A stretch of DNA of 64,000 bases. It comes from Clostridioides sp. ES-S-0054-01. Its GTDB lineage: Bacteria; Bacillota; Clostridia; Peptostreptococcales; Peptostreptococcaceae. Of the stretch, positions 27,275 through 35,896 are shown in pieces (the first letter of the stretch is position 1; each line of letters starts with the position of its first letter). A program made the translations under genes and the position numbers. The notes beneath the pieces were generated by a model. That model had not been told where the DNA came from, did no database searches, and was given only the letters and a program-made list of their open reading frames with translations. Location: assembly GCA_021561035.1 (NCBI GenBank), contig CP067346.1, forward strand, positions 279,001-343,000, read 5' to 3'.

Positions 27275-28300
27275 ATGAAAGCAAAAAAAGTTTCAAGAAT
27301 CAGAACAGAAAATAGAACAGCTTTACAAGATGTGATTCCACTAGAAACTCCATTTCATATTTTTTTAGATCCTTCAGCAGCTTGCAATTTTAAGTGTAAA
27401 TTTTGTTTTAATAGAGATAAAAGCAAAACATTTCATAAAATAATGGAATATGAATTATTTGAAAAAATTATAAGTGATTTAAAATTATTTCCAGATAAGT
27501 TAAAAGTTTTAAGATTATATAAAGAAGGAGAGCCTTTACTTAATAAAAATCTACCTAAAATGATATATTATGCAAAGAAAAATGATGTATGTGAAAAAGT
27601 AGATTTTACAACAAATGGTTCATTATTAAGTATTGGGAAAAATAAAGAACTAATAGACTCAGGATTAGATGCTATTATCATATCTGTACAAGGAATTAAT
27701 GAAAAACAATATTATGAAACGTCTGGAATAAAAATAGATTTTGATGAGTATGTAAAAAATATAAAAAATTTATATAAAAATAAAGAAAATTGTAGAGTAC
27801 ATATAAAAACAACAGATACTAATGTATCAGGATTAAATGAAAAAAAGTTTTATGATATATTTGGGGATATTTGTGATGAAATATCAATTGACAAAGTTAC
27901 ACCAATATGGCCAGATTTAGAAATAGACAATTCTAAGGAAGATTTTGAGTATGGTATATATGGTAATAAAATAGATAATATCCATATCTGCCCATATATA
28001 TTTTATTCTTTAACAATAAATTCTGATGGTAGTGTTAGTTCTTGTTTTTTAGATTGGAAACATTCAAATATATTAGGCGATGTAAATAAAGATTCTTTTT
28101 TCAAAATTTGGAATAGTGAAGAAGTTTTTAATATTAGAAAAGCCCATTTAAAGGGAAATATAGATAATTATTCTATATGTAAAAATTGTGGTCAATTAAA
28201 ATATGGAATGGCAGATAATATAGATGACTATTCTGAAGAAATACTTTTAAATCTGGAGAAAACATCATATAAGTTTAAACTGGAGAATTTAAATGTATAA
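27275..28300 (+). CDS. Radical SAM/SPASM-type enzyme, first copy
   Basis: A 341-residue iron-sulfur enzyme. The radical SAM cluster motif is Cys37-x3-Cys41-x2-Cys44 (CNFKCKFC), followed by a TIM-barrel-like body (LYKEGEPLLN, VDFTTNGSLLS). The C-terminal part has the SPASM-like cysteines CFLDWKHSN and CKNCG. The reaction cannot be told from sequence; relatives in surface-polysaccharide loci may dehydrogenate, epimerise or otherwise modify a sugar or an attached amino acid. ATG 27275 is chosen because AAAGGAGAAG precedes it; an upstream frame extends into the FkbM gene without a ribosome site. It overlaps the next gene by 8 bases. Confidence 0.82.
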   Translation: MKAKKVSRIRTENRTALQDVIPLETPFHIFLDPSAACNFKCKFCFNRDKSKTFHKIMEYELFEKIISDLKLFPDKLKVLRLYKEGEPLLNKNLPKMIYYAKKNDVCEKVDFTTNGSLLSIGKNKELIDSGLDAIIISVQGINEKQYYETSGIKIDFDEYVKNIKNLYKNKENCRVHIKTTDTNVSGLNEKKFYDIFGDICDEISIDKVTPIWPDLEIDNSKEDFEYGIYGNKIDNIHICPYIFYSLTINSDGSVSSCFLDWKHSNILGDVNKDSFFKIWNSEEVFNIRKAHLKGNIDNYSICKNCGQLKYGMADNIDDYSEEILLNLEKTSYKFKLENLNV

Positions 28301-29618
28301 TATTTTGCATATAACAACGCATTTAGGGGGTGGTGTTGGAAAAGTTTTAGCAAATGTTTGTAAATATTCTGCCACTAACACTAAAGGAAATATTTATAAA
28401 CATAAAATAATTCTATTAGAAGAGCCACAAAAAAAAAGTTTTTTGAATATATGTATTGAAAAGGGTATTGAAGTAATTGTTTCAGATAGATTATCTATAA
28501 TATCAAATGAAATAAAAAAATCTGATATAGTTCAATTAGAATGGTGGCATCATCCTAAATTTGCAGGTTTTTTAAATAATTTTCCTAATATTGATACACG
28601 GTTAGTAATTTGGAGTCATATATCAGGTTGTAATTATCCTAATATACCTTTTGAATTTATAAAAATACCTGATAAATTTATATTTACATCTGAGTATTCT
28701 TATGAAAATCCTCAATGGTCTGAAACTGAAAAAAAATATGCAAGAAAAAATACGACAGTTATAAACAGTTCTGGAGGATTTGATGACTTTAATAACATAG
28801 AAAAAAGTAAACATGATGGATTTAATATTGGATATATAGGAACTCTAAATTATAGTAAATTAAATCCGAAATTTGCTAATTATTATAATAGTATAGATGT
28901 TGATGTTTCCAAATTTATAATGATTGGTGATAGTGAATATGTTAGTGAAATTAGGAAAAATATATCTAAATTAAAAGTATATAAAAAAATTGAATTTAAA
29001 AATTATACTGATAATGTTGCAGAAGAAATGTCTAAATTTGATATATTTTCATACTTATTAAATAAAAATCATTTTGGAACTACAGAAAACGTATTATTAG
29101 AAGCAATGTATATGGGTTTACCCGTAATTTCATTAAATCAATGTGCTGAAAAATATCTAATAAAAAATATGGAGACTGGCATATTAGTAAATAATTTAGA
29201 TGAGTATAAAAATTCTGTAAAATATATTTTTGAAAATCCTAGCGAAAGAAAAAGACTTGGAGAAAATGCCAAAAGATATGTTCAAAATGAATTTAGCGTA
29301 GATAATACAGTAAATAAATTAAATTGTGTATATGATGAAGTTATGAAAAATTCTAAAAGAAAATATAGCTTTAATGATGTTTTTGGTAAATATCCATATG
29401 AGTGGTTCTTATCATGTTTAGGAGATAAGAAAAGACTATTTTATGGGTATGAAAATTTAAATGATTATATAAAAGAAATAGAAGAGGAGATGTATATTTT
29501 AAAAGAAAAAAATAAAAGTTCTATAAGACAATTTATTAAATATTATCCAAATGATAGATATTTAAACTATTTGAATAAGTTTGTAGATAAAATTATTTGT
29601 TTAAGTAAACTTGTATGA
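28293..29618 (+). CDS. GT4-type glycosyltransferase
   Basis: A 441-residue GT-B enzyme. It starts NILHITTHLGGGVGKVLANVC with a glycine-rich acceptor-side loop. The C-terminal half has NIGYIGTLNYSKL, then FGTTENVLLEAMYMGLPVISL, the donor-binding E-x7-E-like region of family GT4. The GTs between two radical SAM genes suggests these three act on the same residue. The last 100 residues (after about 340) are an unusual Tyr/Lys-rich helical tail not needed for GT4 function. It overlaps the gene before it, with coupled translation. Confidence 0.82.
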   Translation: MYNILHITTHLGGGVGKVLANVCKYSATNTKGNIYKHKIILLEEPQKKSFLNICIEKGIEVIVSDRLSIISNEIKKSDIVQLEWWHHPKFAGFLNNFPNIDTRLVIWSHISGCNYPNIPFEFIKIPDKFIFTSEYSYENPQWSETEKKYARKNTTVINSSGGFDDFNNIEKSKHDGFNIGYIGTLNYSKLNPKFANYYNSIDVDVSKFIMIGDSEYVSEIRKNISKLKVYKKIEFKNYTDNVAEEMSKFDIFSYLLNKNHFGTTENVLLEAMYMGLPVISLNQCAEKYLIKNMETGILVNNLDEYKNSVKYIFENPSERKRLGENAKRYVQNEFSVDNTVNKLNCVYDEVMKNSKRKYSFNDVFGKYPYEWFLSCLGDKKRLFYGYENLNDYIKEIEEEMYILKEKNKSSIRQFIKYYPNDRYLNYLNKFVDKIICLSKLV

Positions 29619-29637
29619 AGGGAGTAAAAGTTTAATT

Positions 29638-30642
29638 ATGATAGCAAAAATTGAACCAGGTTATGGTCTAGAAAGAGTGAAATTGAGTGAAGTTATTCCT
29701 TTAGATGCACCATTTACATTAATCATATCTCCATCAACAGTATGTAACTTTAAATGTATATACTGTGCACATTCATTAAGTAATGGAGAACTTGAGAAGA
29801 AGGGTTTTAAAGCATCAATTATGAAATGGGATACATTTATAGAAATAATTAATCAAGCTAAAGAGTTTAAGAGGAAATTTAAAGTAGTAAGTTTTATAGG
29901 TACTGGAGAACCAACATGTAATAAAAGATTACCTGATATGATTAAATATGTTAAAGAAAGTGGAATAGCAGAAAGAGTAGAAATTATAACAAATGGAGCA
30001 TTATTGGATGAAAAATTAATACTATCAATTATAAATTCTGGTTTAGATAAAATAAGAATTTCTATCCAAGGTTTATCTGAAGAAATGTATAAAAAAACTT
30101 GTAATACAAGGATAAATTTCAATGATTTTGTAAAGAATATGAAATTTTTATATGATAATAAAAAGGATTGCGAAATATGTATTAAAATAGCTGATTTAGC
30201 ATTGGATAAATATGAAGAAAAAAACTTCTATAATATTTTTGGCGATATTTGCGATAAAATATTTGTCGAAAATATTAGACCTGTTTTTGATGGAGTAAAT
30301 TATAGTATGATTTTGAGAGATACTGAAGATATTAATGCATATGGAGAAAAACATGATAAAATAACAGTTTGCTCTCAAGGATTTTTTACTTTTGTTGTTT
30401 GGCCAAATGGAGATGTCTATCCATGTTGTTCATTAGAAAATCCATCTGATTTAGGAAATATACATAAAAACACCCTTTTAGAAATTTGGAATGGAGAGAA
30501 AAGGAGAAATTTTTTATTGATGCAACTCAATGGAAACAGATTTTTTAATAATGTATGTAAAAAATGTGGAGCAATAGATTGTGTTTCAAAACCAGAAGAT
30601 GAGTTAGATAAATATGCAGAAAAAATAAAAAAAAGGATATAA
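29638..30642 (+). CDS. Radical SAM/SPASM-type enzyme, second copy
   Basis: A 334-residue paralogue of the enzyme at 27275. Cluster motif Cys36-x3-Cys40-x2-Cys43 (CNFKCIYC), the barrel segments FIGTGEPTCNKRLPDM and EIITNGALLDEKL, and SPASM-type cysteines in VYPCCSLENPSDLGN and CKKCGAIDC. Both copies share a leading V/I-IPL-[ED]-x-PF segment before the motif, showing common origin. I chose ATG 29638; GAAGGGAG lies 13 bases upstream, a little far, and a TTG at 29611 in frame is an alternative. The substrate is unknown. Confidence 0.82.
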   Translation: MIAKIEPGYGLERVKLSEVIPLDAPFTLIISPSTVCNFKCIYCAHSLSNGELEKKGFKASIMKWDTFIEIINQAKEFKRKFKVVSFIGTGEPTCNKRLPDMIKYVKESGIAERVEIITNGALLDEKLILSIINSGLDKIRISIQGLSEEMYKKTCNTRINFNDFVKNMKFLYDNKKDCEICIKIADLALDKYEEKNFYNIFGDICDKIFVENIRPVFDGVNYSMILRDTEDINAYGEKHDKITVCSQGFFTFVVWPNGDVYPCCSLENPSDLGNIHKNTLLEIWNGEKRRNFLLMQLNGNRFFNNVCKKCGAIDCVSKPEDELDKYAEKIKKRI

Positions 30643-30648
30643 TTGCAT

Positions 30649-31572
30649 ATGTATAAAGAAAAAATTTTATTAACAGGAGCAACTGGGTATATAGGATCAT
30701 TTTTAGCAAAAAAACTTTATATGTTAAATTATGATGTTCATATTCTCGTTAGAGAAAGTTCTAAATTAGATTCAATATCAGAGATAGAAAAAAATATAAG
30801 TCTATATGTATTTAATGGAGATACAATAGAATTGAATAATATATTAAAAAATATTAAACCTGATATTGTTATAAATTTAGCTTCTTTGTATTTAGGAAGC
30901 CATGCTTCAAACCAACTTATAGATTTAATTAATAGTAATGTAGTATTTCCTACACAATTAATAGAAGCTTCTATCAATGCAAAAGTTAATTGTTTTATAA
31001 ACACAGGCACTCATTGGCAAAATTATAATGATTGTAATTATAATCCTGTTAACTTATATGCAGCTACTAAAGAAGCATTTGAATCAATTTCAAAGTATTA
31101 TATTGAGGTATCAAATATGAGAATGATAACTTTGAAATTGATAGATACATATGGTCCATATGATTTTAGACCTAAAGTTATTAATTTATTAAAAAAAATT
31201 GCAATAAGTGGAGAAAATTTGGAAATGTCAGGCGGAGAACAAGAATTAGGATTAGTTTATATTGATGATGTAATAAAAGCCTATTTAATTGCAATTGAGA
31301 CTATACAAAAACTAAAATCTAAAGAATACAAACAATTTTTAGTGTTGCCTAAAAAAATATATAAATTGAAAGAAGTTATAGAAATATTTCAATCTGTCAT
31401 TGGAAAGAAATTAAATATTGAATTGGGAAAATTACCTTATAAAGATAGAGAAATGATGAAAGTGTATACGAATGGAGAAAACATATTGAAAAATGTATCT
31501 ACAATGGATTTGTATGAAGGAATAAGTCTTATGATGAATATTGAAAAAAATTCTGATGTGAAGAGAGGATAG
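30649..31572 (+). CDS. NAD-dependent epimerase/reductase, RfbJ/AltB-like
   Basis: An extended short-chain dehydrogenase of 307 residues. NAD(P) loop LLTGATGYIGSFLAKKL, then the active-site region TGTHWQNY and Tyr-x3-Lys in NLYAATKEAFE. This pattern resembles enzymes that finish CDP-linked deoxyhexoses (abequose or 6-deoxyaltrose type reductases), which fits the nearby CDP-glucose synthase; this assignment is inference. AAGGATAT lies upstream of ATG 30649. It is 2 bases before the RmlC-like gene. Confidence 0.72.
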   Translation: MYKEKILLTGATGYIGSFLAKKLYMLNYDVHILVRESSKLDSISEIEKNISLYVFNGDTIELNNILKNIKPDIVINLASLYLGSHASNQLIDLINSNVVFPTQLIEASINAKVNCFINTGTHWQNYNDCNYNPVNLYAATKEAFESISKYYIEVSNMRMITLKLIDTYGPYDFRPKVINLLKKIAISGENLEMSGGEQELGLVYIDDVIKAYLIAIETIQKLKSKEYKQFLVLPKKIYKLKEVIEIFQSVIGKKLNIELGKLPYKDREMMKVYTNGENILKNVSTMDLYEGISLMMNIEKNSDVKRG

Positions 31573-31574
31573 AT

Positions 31575-32120
31575 ATGTATAGGATAAAAAAAACTAATAT
31601 AGAAAATTGTATAGAAATTTTCCCAAATGTATTTGAAGATAATAGAGGTATAACAATTAAACCATATCATAGAAAATCTTTTGAAGATTTAGGAATTTTG
31701 GAAGAGTTTAAAGAAGATCTATTTGTAACCTCTAGTAAAGGAGTAATAAGAGGTTTACATTTTCAGAATGAACCATTTGAACAAAGTAAACTAATTTACT
31801 GTTTGAAAGGAAGCATACTAGATGTTGCTATTGATATCCGAAAAGGATCAAAAACATATGGACAAACTGTTAACTTTCATATAGATTCAAAAAAAAGAAA
31901 TATGGCATATATTCCCGCTGGATTTGCTCATGGATATGAAGTTTTAGAAGACGATACAATGGTTGTTTATAAATTATCTTCTATGTATGCGCCAGAATAT
32001 GAGGAAGGTATAAGATGGGATTCTGTAAATATAGATTGGAATACAAGTAATCCTATTTTATCAGATAAAGATAAAAAATGGCAGACTTTTCTTGAATATA
32101 CAAATAGTAGCTTAGAATAA
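31575..32120 (+). CDS. RmlC-like nucleotide-sugar 3(5)-epimerase
   Basis: A 181-residue cupin of the dTDP-4-dehydrorhamnose 3,5-epimerase family. It shows VIRGLHFQNEPFEQSKLIYCLKGSILDVAIDIRKGS with the catalytic His in the RGLH motif, then IPAGFAHGYEVLEDD. In pathways with RfbF such enzymes epimerise CDP-4-keto-6-deoxyglucose (AltA, Yersinia 6-deoxy-L-altrose). No rmlA or rmlB is in the window, so rhamnose synthesis here is not supported. It is co-located with the reductase and RfbF. Confidence 0.83.
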   Translation: MYRIKKTNIENCIEIFPNVFEDNRGITIKPYHRKSFEDLGILEEFKEDLFVTSSKGVIRGLHFQNEPFEQSKLIYCLKGSILDVAIDIRKGSKTYGQTVNFHIDSKKRNMAYIPAGFAHGYEVLEDDTMVVYKLSSMYAPEYEEGIRWDSVNIDWNTSNPILSDKDKKWQTFLEYTNSSLE

Positions 32121-32130
32121 GGAGTTTAAT

Positions 32131-32904
32131 ATGAAAGCAATAATTTTGGCAGGTGGATATGGTAGTAGGTTAGGAGATATAACAAATGTTGTTCCTAAAC
32201 CTATGATAGATATTGGTGGAAAACCAATATTATGGCATATAATGAAAATTTATTCATATTATGGCATAAATGATTTTATAATATGTTTAGGTTATAAAGC
32301 AGATGTCATAAAAGATTATTTTTTACATTATGATTTTAAAAATAATGACTTTACTATTGAAATTGGTAATGGAAATATTGAGTTTCTTAATACTAATGAT
32401 GAAAAAAATTGGAAAGTGACATTAATTGATACTGGTATAAGTTCAGAAAAAGGAGCAAGGCTTAAAAAGATTGAAAAATACTTAGAAGATGACATAAATC
32501 TATTGACTTATGGAGATGGTTTAGCAAATATAAATGTAAAAGAATTGATAGGTTTTCATAATAGTATGGGAAAATTGTTGACCATATCAGGTGTAAGACC
32601 TCCAGCTAGATTTGGAGAATTAGTAGCTGATGGAAATGTACTAGAATCATTTGAAGAAAAATCACAGACATCAAAAGGATTGATAAATGGGGGTTTTATG
32701 GTGTTTAATAAAAAACTGTTAGAATTTCTTACAGAAGATGATAATTGTGATTTAGAATATGGATTATTTGAAGATTTAGCTAAAAATAAAGAAATAGCAG
32801 TATATAAGCATGAAGGATTATGGGCATGTATGGATAATGAAAGAGACATGAACAATCTCAATATGCTTTGGAAGAATAATAATGCATTTTGGAGACTATG
32901 GTGA
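32131..32904 (+). CDS. rfbF: Glucose-1-phosphate cytidylyltransferase
   Basis: RfbF makes CDP-glucose from CTP and glucose-1-phosphate. The 257-residue protein starts MKAIILAGGYGSRLGDITN and continues PKPMIDIGGKPILWHIMKIYS, a nearly exact RfbF signature. It also has INGGFMVFNKKLLEFL and the Trp/Asp-rich C-terminal region. CDP-glucose normally goes to a 4,6-dehydratase (RfbG), but no gene with that enzyme's typical motifs is found next to it. AAGGAG precedes the ATG. Confidence 0.92.
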   Translation: MKAIILAGGYGSRLGDITNVVPKPMIDIGGKPILWHIMKIYSYYGINDFIICLGYKADVIKDYFLHYDFKNNDFTIEIGNGNIEFLNTNDEKNWKVTLIDTGISSEKGARLKKIEKYLEDDINLLTYGDGLANINVKELIGFHNSMGKLLTISGVRPPARFGELVADGNVLESFEEKSQTSKGLINGGFMVFNKKLLEFLTEDDNCDLEYGLFEDLAKNKEIAVYKHEGLWACMDNERDMNNLNMLWKNNNAFWRLW

Positions 32905-32952
32905 CAAATTTTGATTGTCTTTAAAGGATATATTAATAAAGGAGAGAATGAT

Positions 32953-34047
32953 ATGATATGTAAAACACTAAGGTATGATTTAGATTATACGTTCAATAAA
33001 TTATCTAGTGATGAAAAAGAAAAACTATGCAATTCTACAATCCTAATAACAGGTTTTGCTGGTTTTATAGGATATTATTTTATGAGGTTTTTTCAACATA
33101 ATAAAATGAAATTAAATCTAAAGAAAGTTATTGCAATTGATAACTTTATGTTAGGATGCCCAAAATGGGTAGAAGATTTTAAGGAAGATTCCATTTTTCA
33201 GATTGAGAAATTTGACATATCAAAAGATAATATTTCAGATATTAAAGATGCTGAAAATGTGGATTATGTTATTCATATGGCTTCAATTGCTTCTCCTACA
33301 TTTTATCGTAAGTTTCCAATTGAAACAATAGATGCAAATATTTGGGGATTAAGGTCTTTATTAGAATTTTATAAAGAAAAATTAATAAAGGGATTTTTAT
33401 TTTACTCTTCAAGTGAAGTTTATGGAAATCCTGATTCTAATAATATACCAACAACTGAAAATTACAATGGGAATGTTTCTATAACTGGACCAAGATCTTG
33501 TTATGATGAGTCAAAACGATTTGGAGAAACTATTTGTATGTTATTTAGTGAAAAATATAATATGCCAATCGGAGTTGTGAGACCATTTAATAATTATGGT
33601 CCAGGTATGAGAATTAGTGATAAACGTGTACCAGCTGATTTTGCAAAAGCAGTAAAAGAAAATAGAAACATTGAAATATTATCAAATGGATTACCAACGA
33701 GAACTTTTTGCTATATAGCTGATGCTGTAAATGGTTATCTGAAGATATTGCTTTATGGAAAATATGATTTTTTTAATATAGGAATTTCAAATCCAGAAAT
33801 ATCTATAGAAGAACTTGCAAATATTTATAAAGAAAATGGAGAAGAAGTATTTAAATATACAGGGAATATTACATATAATAAATCTAATGAGAAACACTAT
33901 TTGACTCATAATCCTCAACATAGATGTCCGAATATAGACAAAGCTAAAGTCCTACTAAATTATAATCCAGAAATAGATGTAAATATGGGTGTCAAGAGAT
34001 TTTTAAAATTTATTAAAGAAAGTGAGGAGTATGAATATTTATGGTAA
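32953..34047 (+). CDS. UDP-glucuronate decarboxylase-like epimerase/dehydratase family protein
   Basis: An extended short-chain dehydrogenase of 364 residues. NAD loop LITGFAGFIGYYFMRF; active site SSSEVYG (S152-S154, E155) and Y184-x3-K188 in RSCYDESKRFGE; NNYGPGMRISDKRV and TRTFCYIAD follow. RSCYDE-x-KR, the TSE-like site without Asp, and the R-V loop are UDP-xylose synthase features; 4,6-dehydratases would have TDE or TSDKCY. So it more likely makes a UDP-pentose from UDP-glucuronate, which the next gene would supply. ATG 32953 is chosen because GGAGAG lies 6 bases upstream. It overlaps ugd by 7 bases. Confidence 0.72.
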   Translation: MICKTLRYDLDYTFNKLSSDEKEKLCNSTILITGFAGFIGYYFMRFFQHNKMKLNLKKVIAIDNFMLGCPKWVEDFKEDSIFQIEKFDISKDNISDIKDAENVDYVIHMASIASPTFYRKFPIETIDANIWGLRSLLEFYKEKLIKGFLFYSSSEVYGNPDSNNIPTTENYNGNVSITGPRSCYDESKRFGETICMLFSEKYNMPIGVVRPFNNYGPGMRISDKRVPADFAKAVKENRNIEILSNGLPTRTFCYIADAVNGYLKILLYGKYDFFNIGISNPEISIEELANIYKENGEEVFKYTGNITYNKSNEKHYLTHNPQHRCPNIDKAKVLLNYNPEIDVNMGVKRFLKFIKESEEYEYLW

Positions 34048-35291
34048 CAGTTTTTGGTCTTGGTTTTGTTGGATTAACAACAGCATTAGGTTTTTCACAA
34101 ATGGGACATAAAGTTTATGGTATTGACATAAATTATGATCACAAAGAAATTATAAGAAGTGGGAAAGTGCCATTTATGGAACCTAATCTAGAGGACGTGT
34201 TAAAACAAACTCTCAATAAAAATTTTTTTGTTTCTGATAATTTAAAAATAGCTATGAAAAAAAGTGAGTATATATTTTTTTGTGTAGGAACACCTTATGG
34301 CAAAAATGGAGAGGCAGATTTAACTTACTTATATAATGCTTTAGAAGAGGCAATACTTTCAATAGATGATGATAAGTTTAGGACATTTATTATTAAGTCA
34401 ACTGTTCCACCATCTACGACATTAACAGAAATCAAACCATTCATTGAAAAAAAGAATCTAAATAATAATTGCAAAATTGGTGTTGCTAATAATCCTGAGT
34501 TTTTGAGGGAAGGTCACTGTTGGGAAGATTTTATTAAGGCAGATCGTATTGTTATTGGAGTTGATGATAAAAAGGTAGAGAAAAAGTTGTATAATTTATA
34601 TAAGACTGCAAATATTCCATTATATTTTGTTTCTTTGAATACAAGTGAATTTATTAAGTATTTGTCAAATTCATTTTTAGCTACTATGATTAGCTTCTCA
34701 AATGAAATGTCTATGATTGCAGATTATATTGGAGATATAGATATATCTAAGGCTTTTAATATATTTCATAAAGATAAGCGTTGGGATGGTTGTGAAATAG
34801 TTTCATATATGTATCCTGGCTGTGGATATGGTGGTTATTGTTTACCAAAGGATACAAATGCTCTTTATTCAATATCAAAGAAAAATGAATTTGATGCAAA
34901 TATACTATACAATGTTATTAAAATTAATGATGAGATGCCTAAATATATAGTAGATAAAATTGAAAAATCATTAACAAATAATAAGACTAAAATTGGTGTA
35001 TTAGGCTTATCTTTCAAACCAAATTCTAATGATGTCCGTGACACATCAAGTGCAAAAATAATTGATATTTTAATAAAAAGAGGGTATAAAGATATTTTAG
35101 TATATGATCCAGTGGCAAATGAAGAATTTCACAAACATTATAAATTTAATATAAATTATGCTAAATCAACGAAAGATTTGTTAGGATATGTTGATGTTAT
35201 AGTAATAGTAACTGCATGGGAAGAATTTAAAAATATTAATTTATATACTAAAAAACCTATTGTAGATTGTCGTTATATATTAAATAAATAA
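34041..35291 (+). CDS. ugd: UDP-glucose 6-dehydrogenase
   Basis: A 416-residue nucleotide-sugar dehydrogenase that oxidises UDP-glucose to UDP-glucuronate. NAD domain VFGLGFVGLTTALGF; the middle has VGTPYGKNGEADL, KSTVPPSTT and NPEFLREGHCWEDF. The catalytic Cys267 lies in GYGGYCLPKD, where Tyr replaces the usual Ser; the UDP-binding domain has GLSFKPNSNDVRDT. It overlaps the UXS-like gene, supporting a UDP-glucose to UDP-glucuronate to UDP-pentose route. It is the last gene before the early flagellar operon's control region. Confidence 0.83.
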   Translation: MVTVFGLGFVGLTTALGFSQMGHKVYGIDINYDHKEIIRSGKVPFMEPNLEDVLKQTLNKNFFVSDNLKIAMKKSEYIFFCVGTPYGKNGEADLTYLYNALEEAILSIDDDKFRTFIIKSTVPPSTTLTEIKPFIEKKNLNNNCKIGVANNPEFLREGHCWEDFIKADRIVIGVDDKKVEKKLYNLYKTANIPLYFVSLNTSEFIKYLSNSFLATMISFSNEMSMIADYIGDIDISKAFNIFHKDKRWDGCEIVSYMYPGCGYGGYCLPKDTNALYSISKKNEFDANILYNVIKINDEMPKYIVDKIEKSLTNNKTKIGVLGLSFKPNSNDVRDTSSAKIIDILIKRGYKDILVYDPVANEEFHKHYKFNINYAKSTKDLLGYVDVIVIVTAWEEFKNINLYTKKPIVDCRYILNK

Positions 35292-35324
35292 TTTAGTATA
35301 TTTTTAACTTTATGAATAATTAAG

Positions 35325-35397
35325 AATAATCCAACAAGATAAAGCTCTATTTATTTTAGAGATTTTGGGATATATTCTCGATTGTTGGCTTATTTTT
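35325..35397 (+). terminator. Terminator at the end of the glycan island
   Basis: AATAATCCAACAA (35325-35337) pairs with TTGTTGGCTTATT (35382-35394), one mismatch, around an inner hairpin (CTCTA...TAGAG), followed by TTT. It separates the island from the early operon's promoter. Confidence 0.7.
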
Positions 35398-35729
35398 GAT
35401 TGGAATAATATTTGATGATAGATATATTATTTAGTAGAAATAAGTAAATATTTGAATTATATAAGTTTAAAACTAATTATTGGATATATGCTACCTACTA
35501 ATCAAAATTAAAGTGTCTATATATTAAAACAATAACATATAGATATGTTAAAAAACTAAGTATATTGTATATGTAATTTTAATCGAAAAATATTGATTTT
35601 TTAATGCTGTATGTTATAAAAAGTAATTTTATTTAATAAAATTGAAATAAATATACAATTATATAGATTAATTAATATATCAAGAAATAAATATTAATAC
35701 ATTAATATAATAAAATACTTAAAAAAATG
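35398..35729 (+). other. AT-rich intergenic stretch before the early flagellar promoter
   Basis: About 330 bases with no open frame, hairpin or recognised binding site. Nothing further is seen in it. Confidence 0.5.
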
Positions 35730-35758
35730 TTTAAAAAATTTGTTATTTATTGTATACT
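35730..35758 (+). promoter_or_regulatory. Sigma-A promoter of the early flagellar (flgB) operon
   Basis: A clear -10 TATACT (35753-35758), with a weak -35 TTTAAA (35730-35735) at 17-base spacing. Transcription would start near 35765-35767. That gives a leader of about 496 bases to the flgB GTG at 36263, which agrees with the long leader I recall for this operon in C. difficile. Confidence 0.68.
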
Positions 35759-35775
35759 TAGATTAAAACTAAACA

Positions 35776-35853
35776 GGCAAAACTAGAGAAATCTAGTTAC
35801 GCAAAGCTATAGGGACTAAAGTTTGTGTACACAAACTATGTCAGCCAGTTGCC
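35776..35853 (+). ncRNA. c-di-GMP-I (GEMM) riboswitch, off-type
   Basis: The closing stem GGCAA (35776-35780)/TTGCC (35849-35853), the GAAA tetraloop on CTAGA/TCTAG, the conserved ACGCAAAGC, the GGGACTAAAG segment, and GTCAGCC before the closing stem are the hallmarks of the c-di-GMP-I aptamer. C-di-GMP binding should stabilise the closing stem. The 3' strand GCCAAAAAG (35851-35859) is perfectly complementary to CTTTTTGGC (35905-35913) of the downstream terminator. Without ligand, that pairing acts as antiterminator; with ligand, it is lost and transcription stops. This is the Cd1 type switch that turns motility off at high c-di-GMP. Confidence 0.95.
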
Positions 35854-35896
35854 AAAAAGAATCCTAAGTATGCTGTATACGTAGGATGAGTCTAGG

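Noticed and set aside
31575-32120. Naming the epimerase rmlC for dTDP-rhamnose synthesis
   Set aside because: No rmlA, rmlB or intact rmlD is present in the window. The neighbour is RfbF, so a CDP-linked substrate is at least as likely.
35741-35758. TTGTTA as -35 of the flgB promoter
   Set aside because: It is only 7 bases from the TATACT -10, too close. A weak TTTAAA at 17 bases was listed instead.
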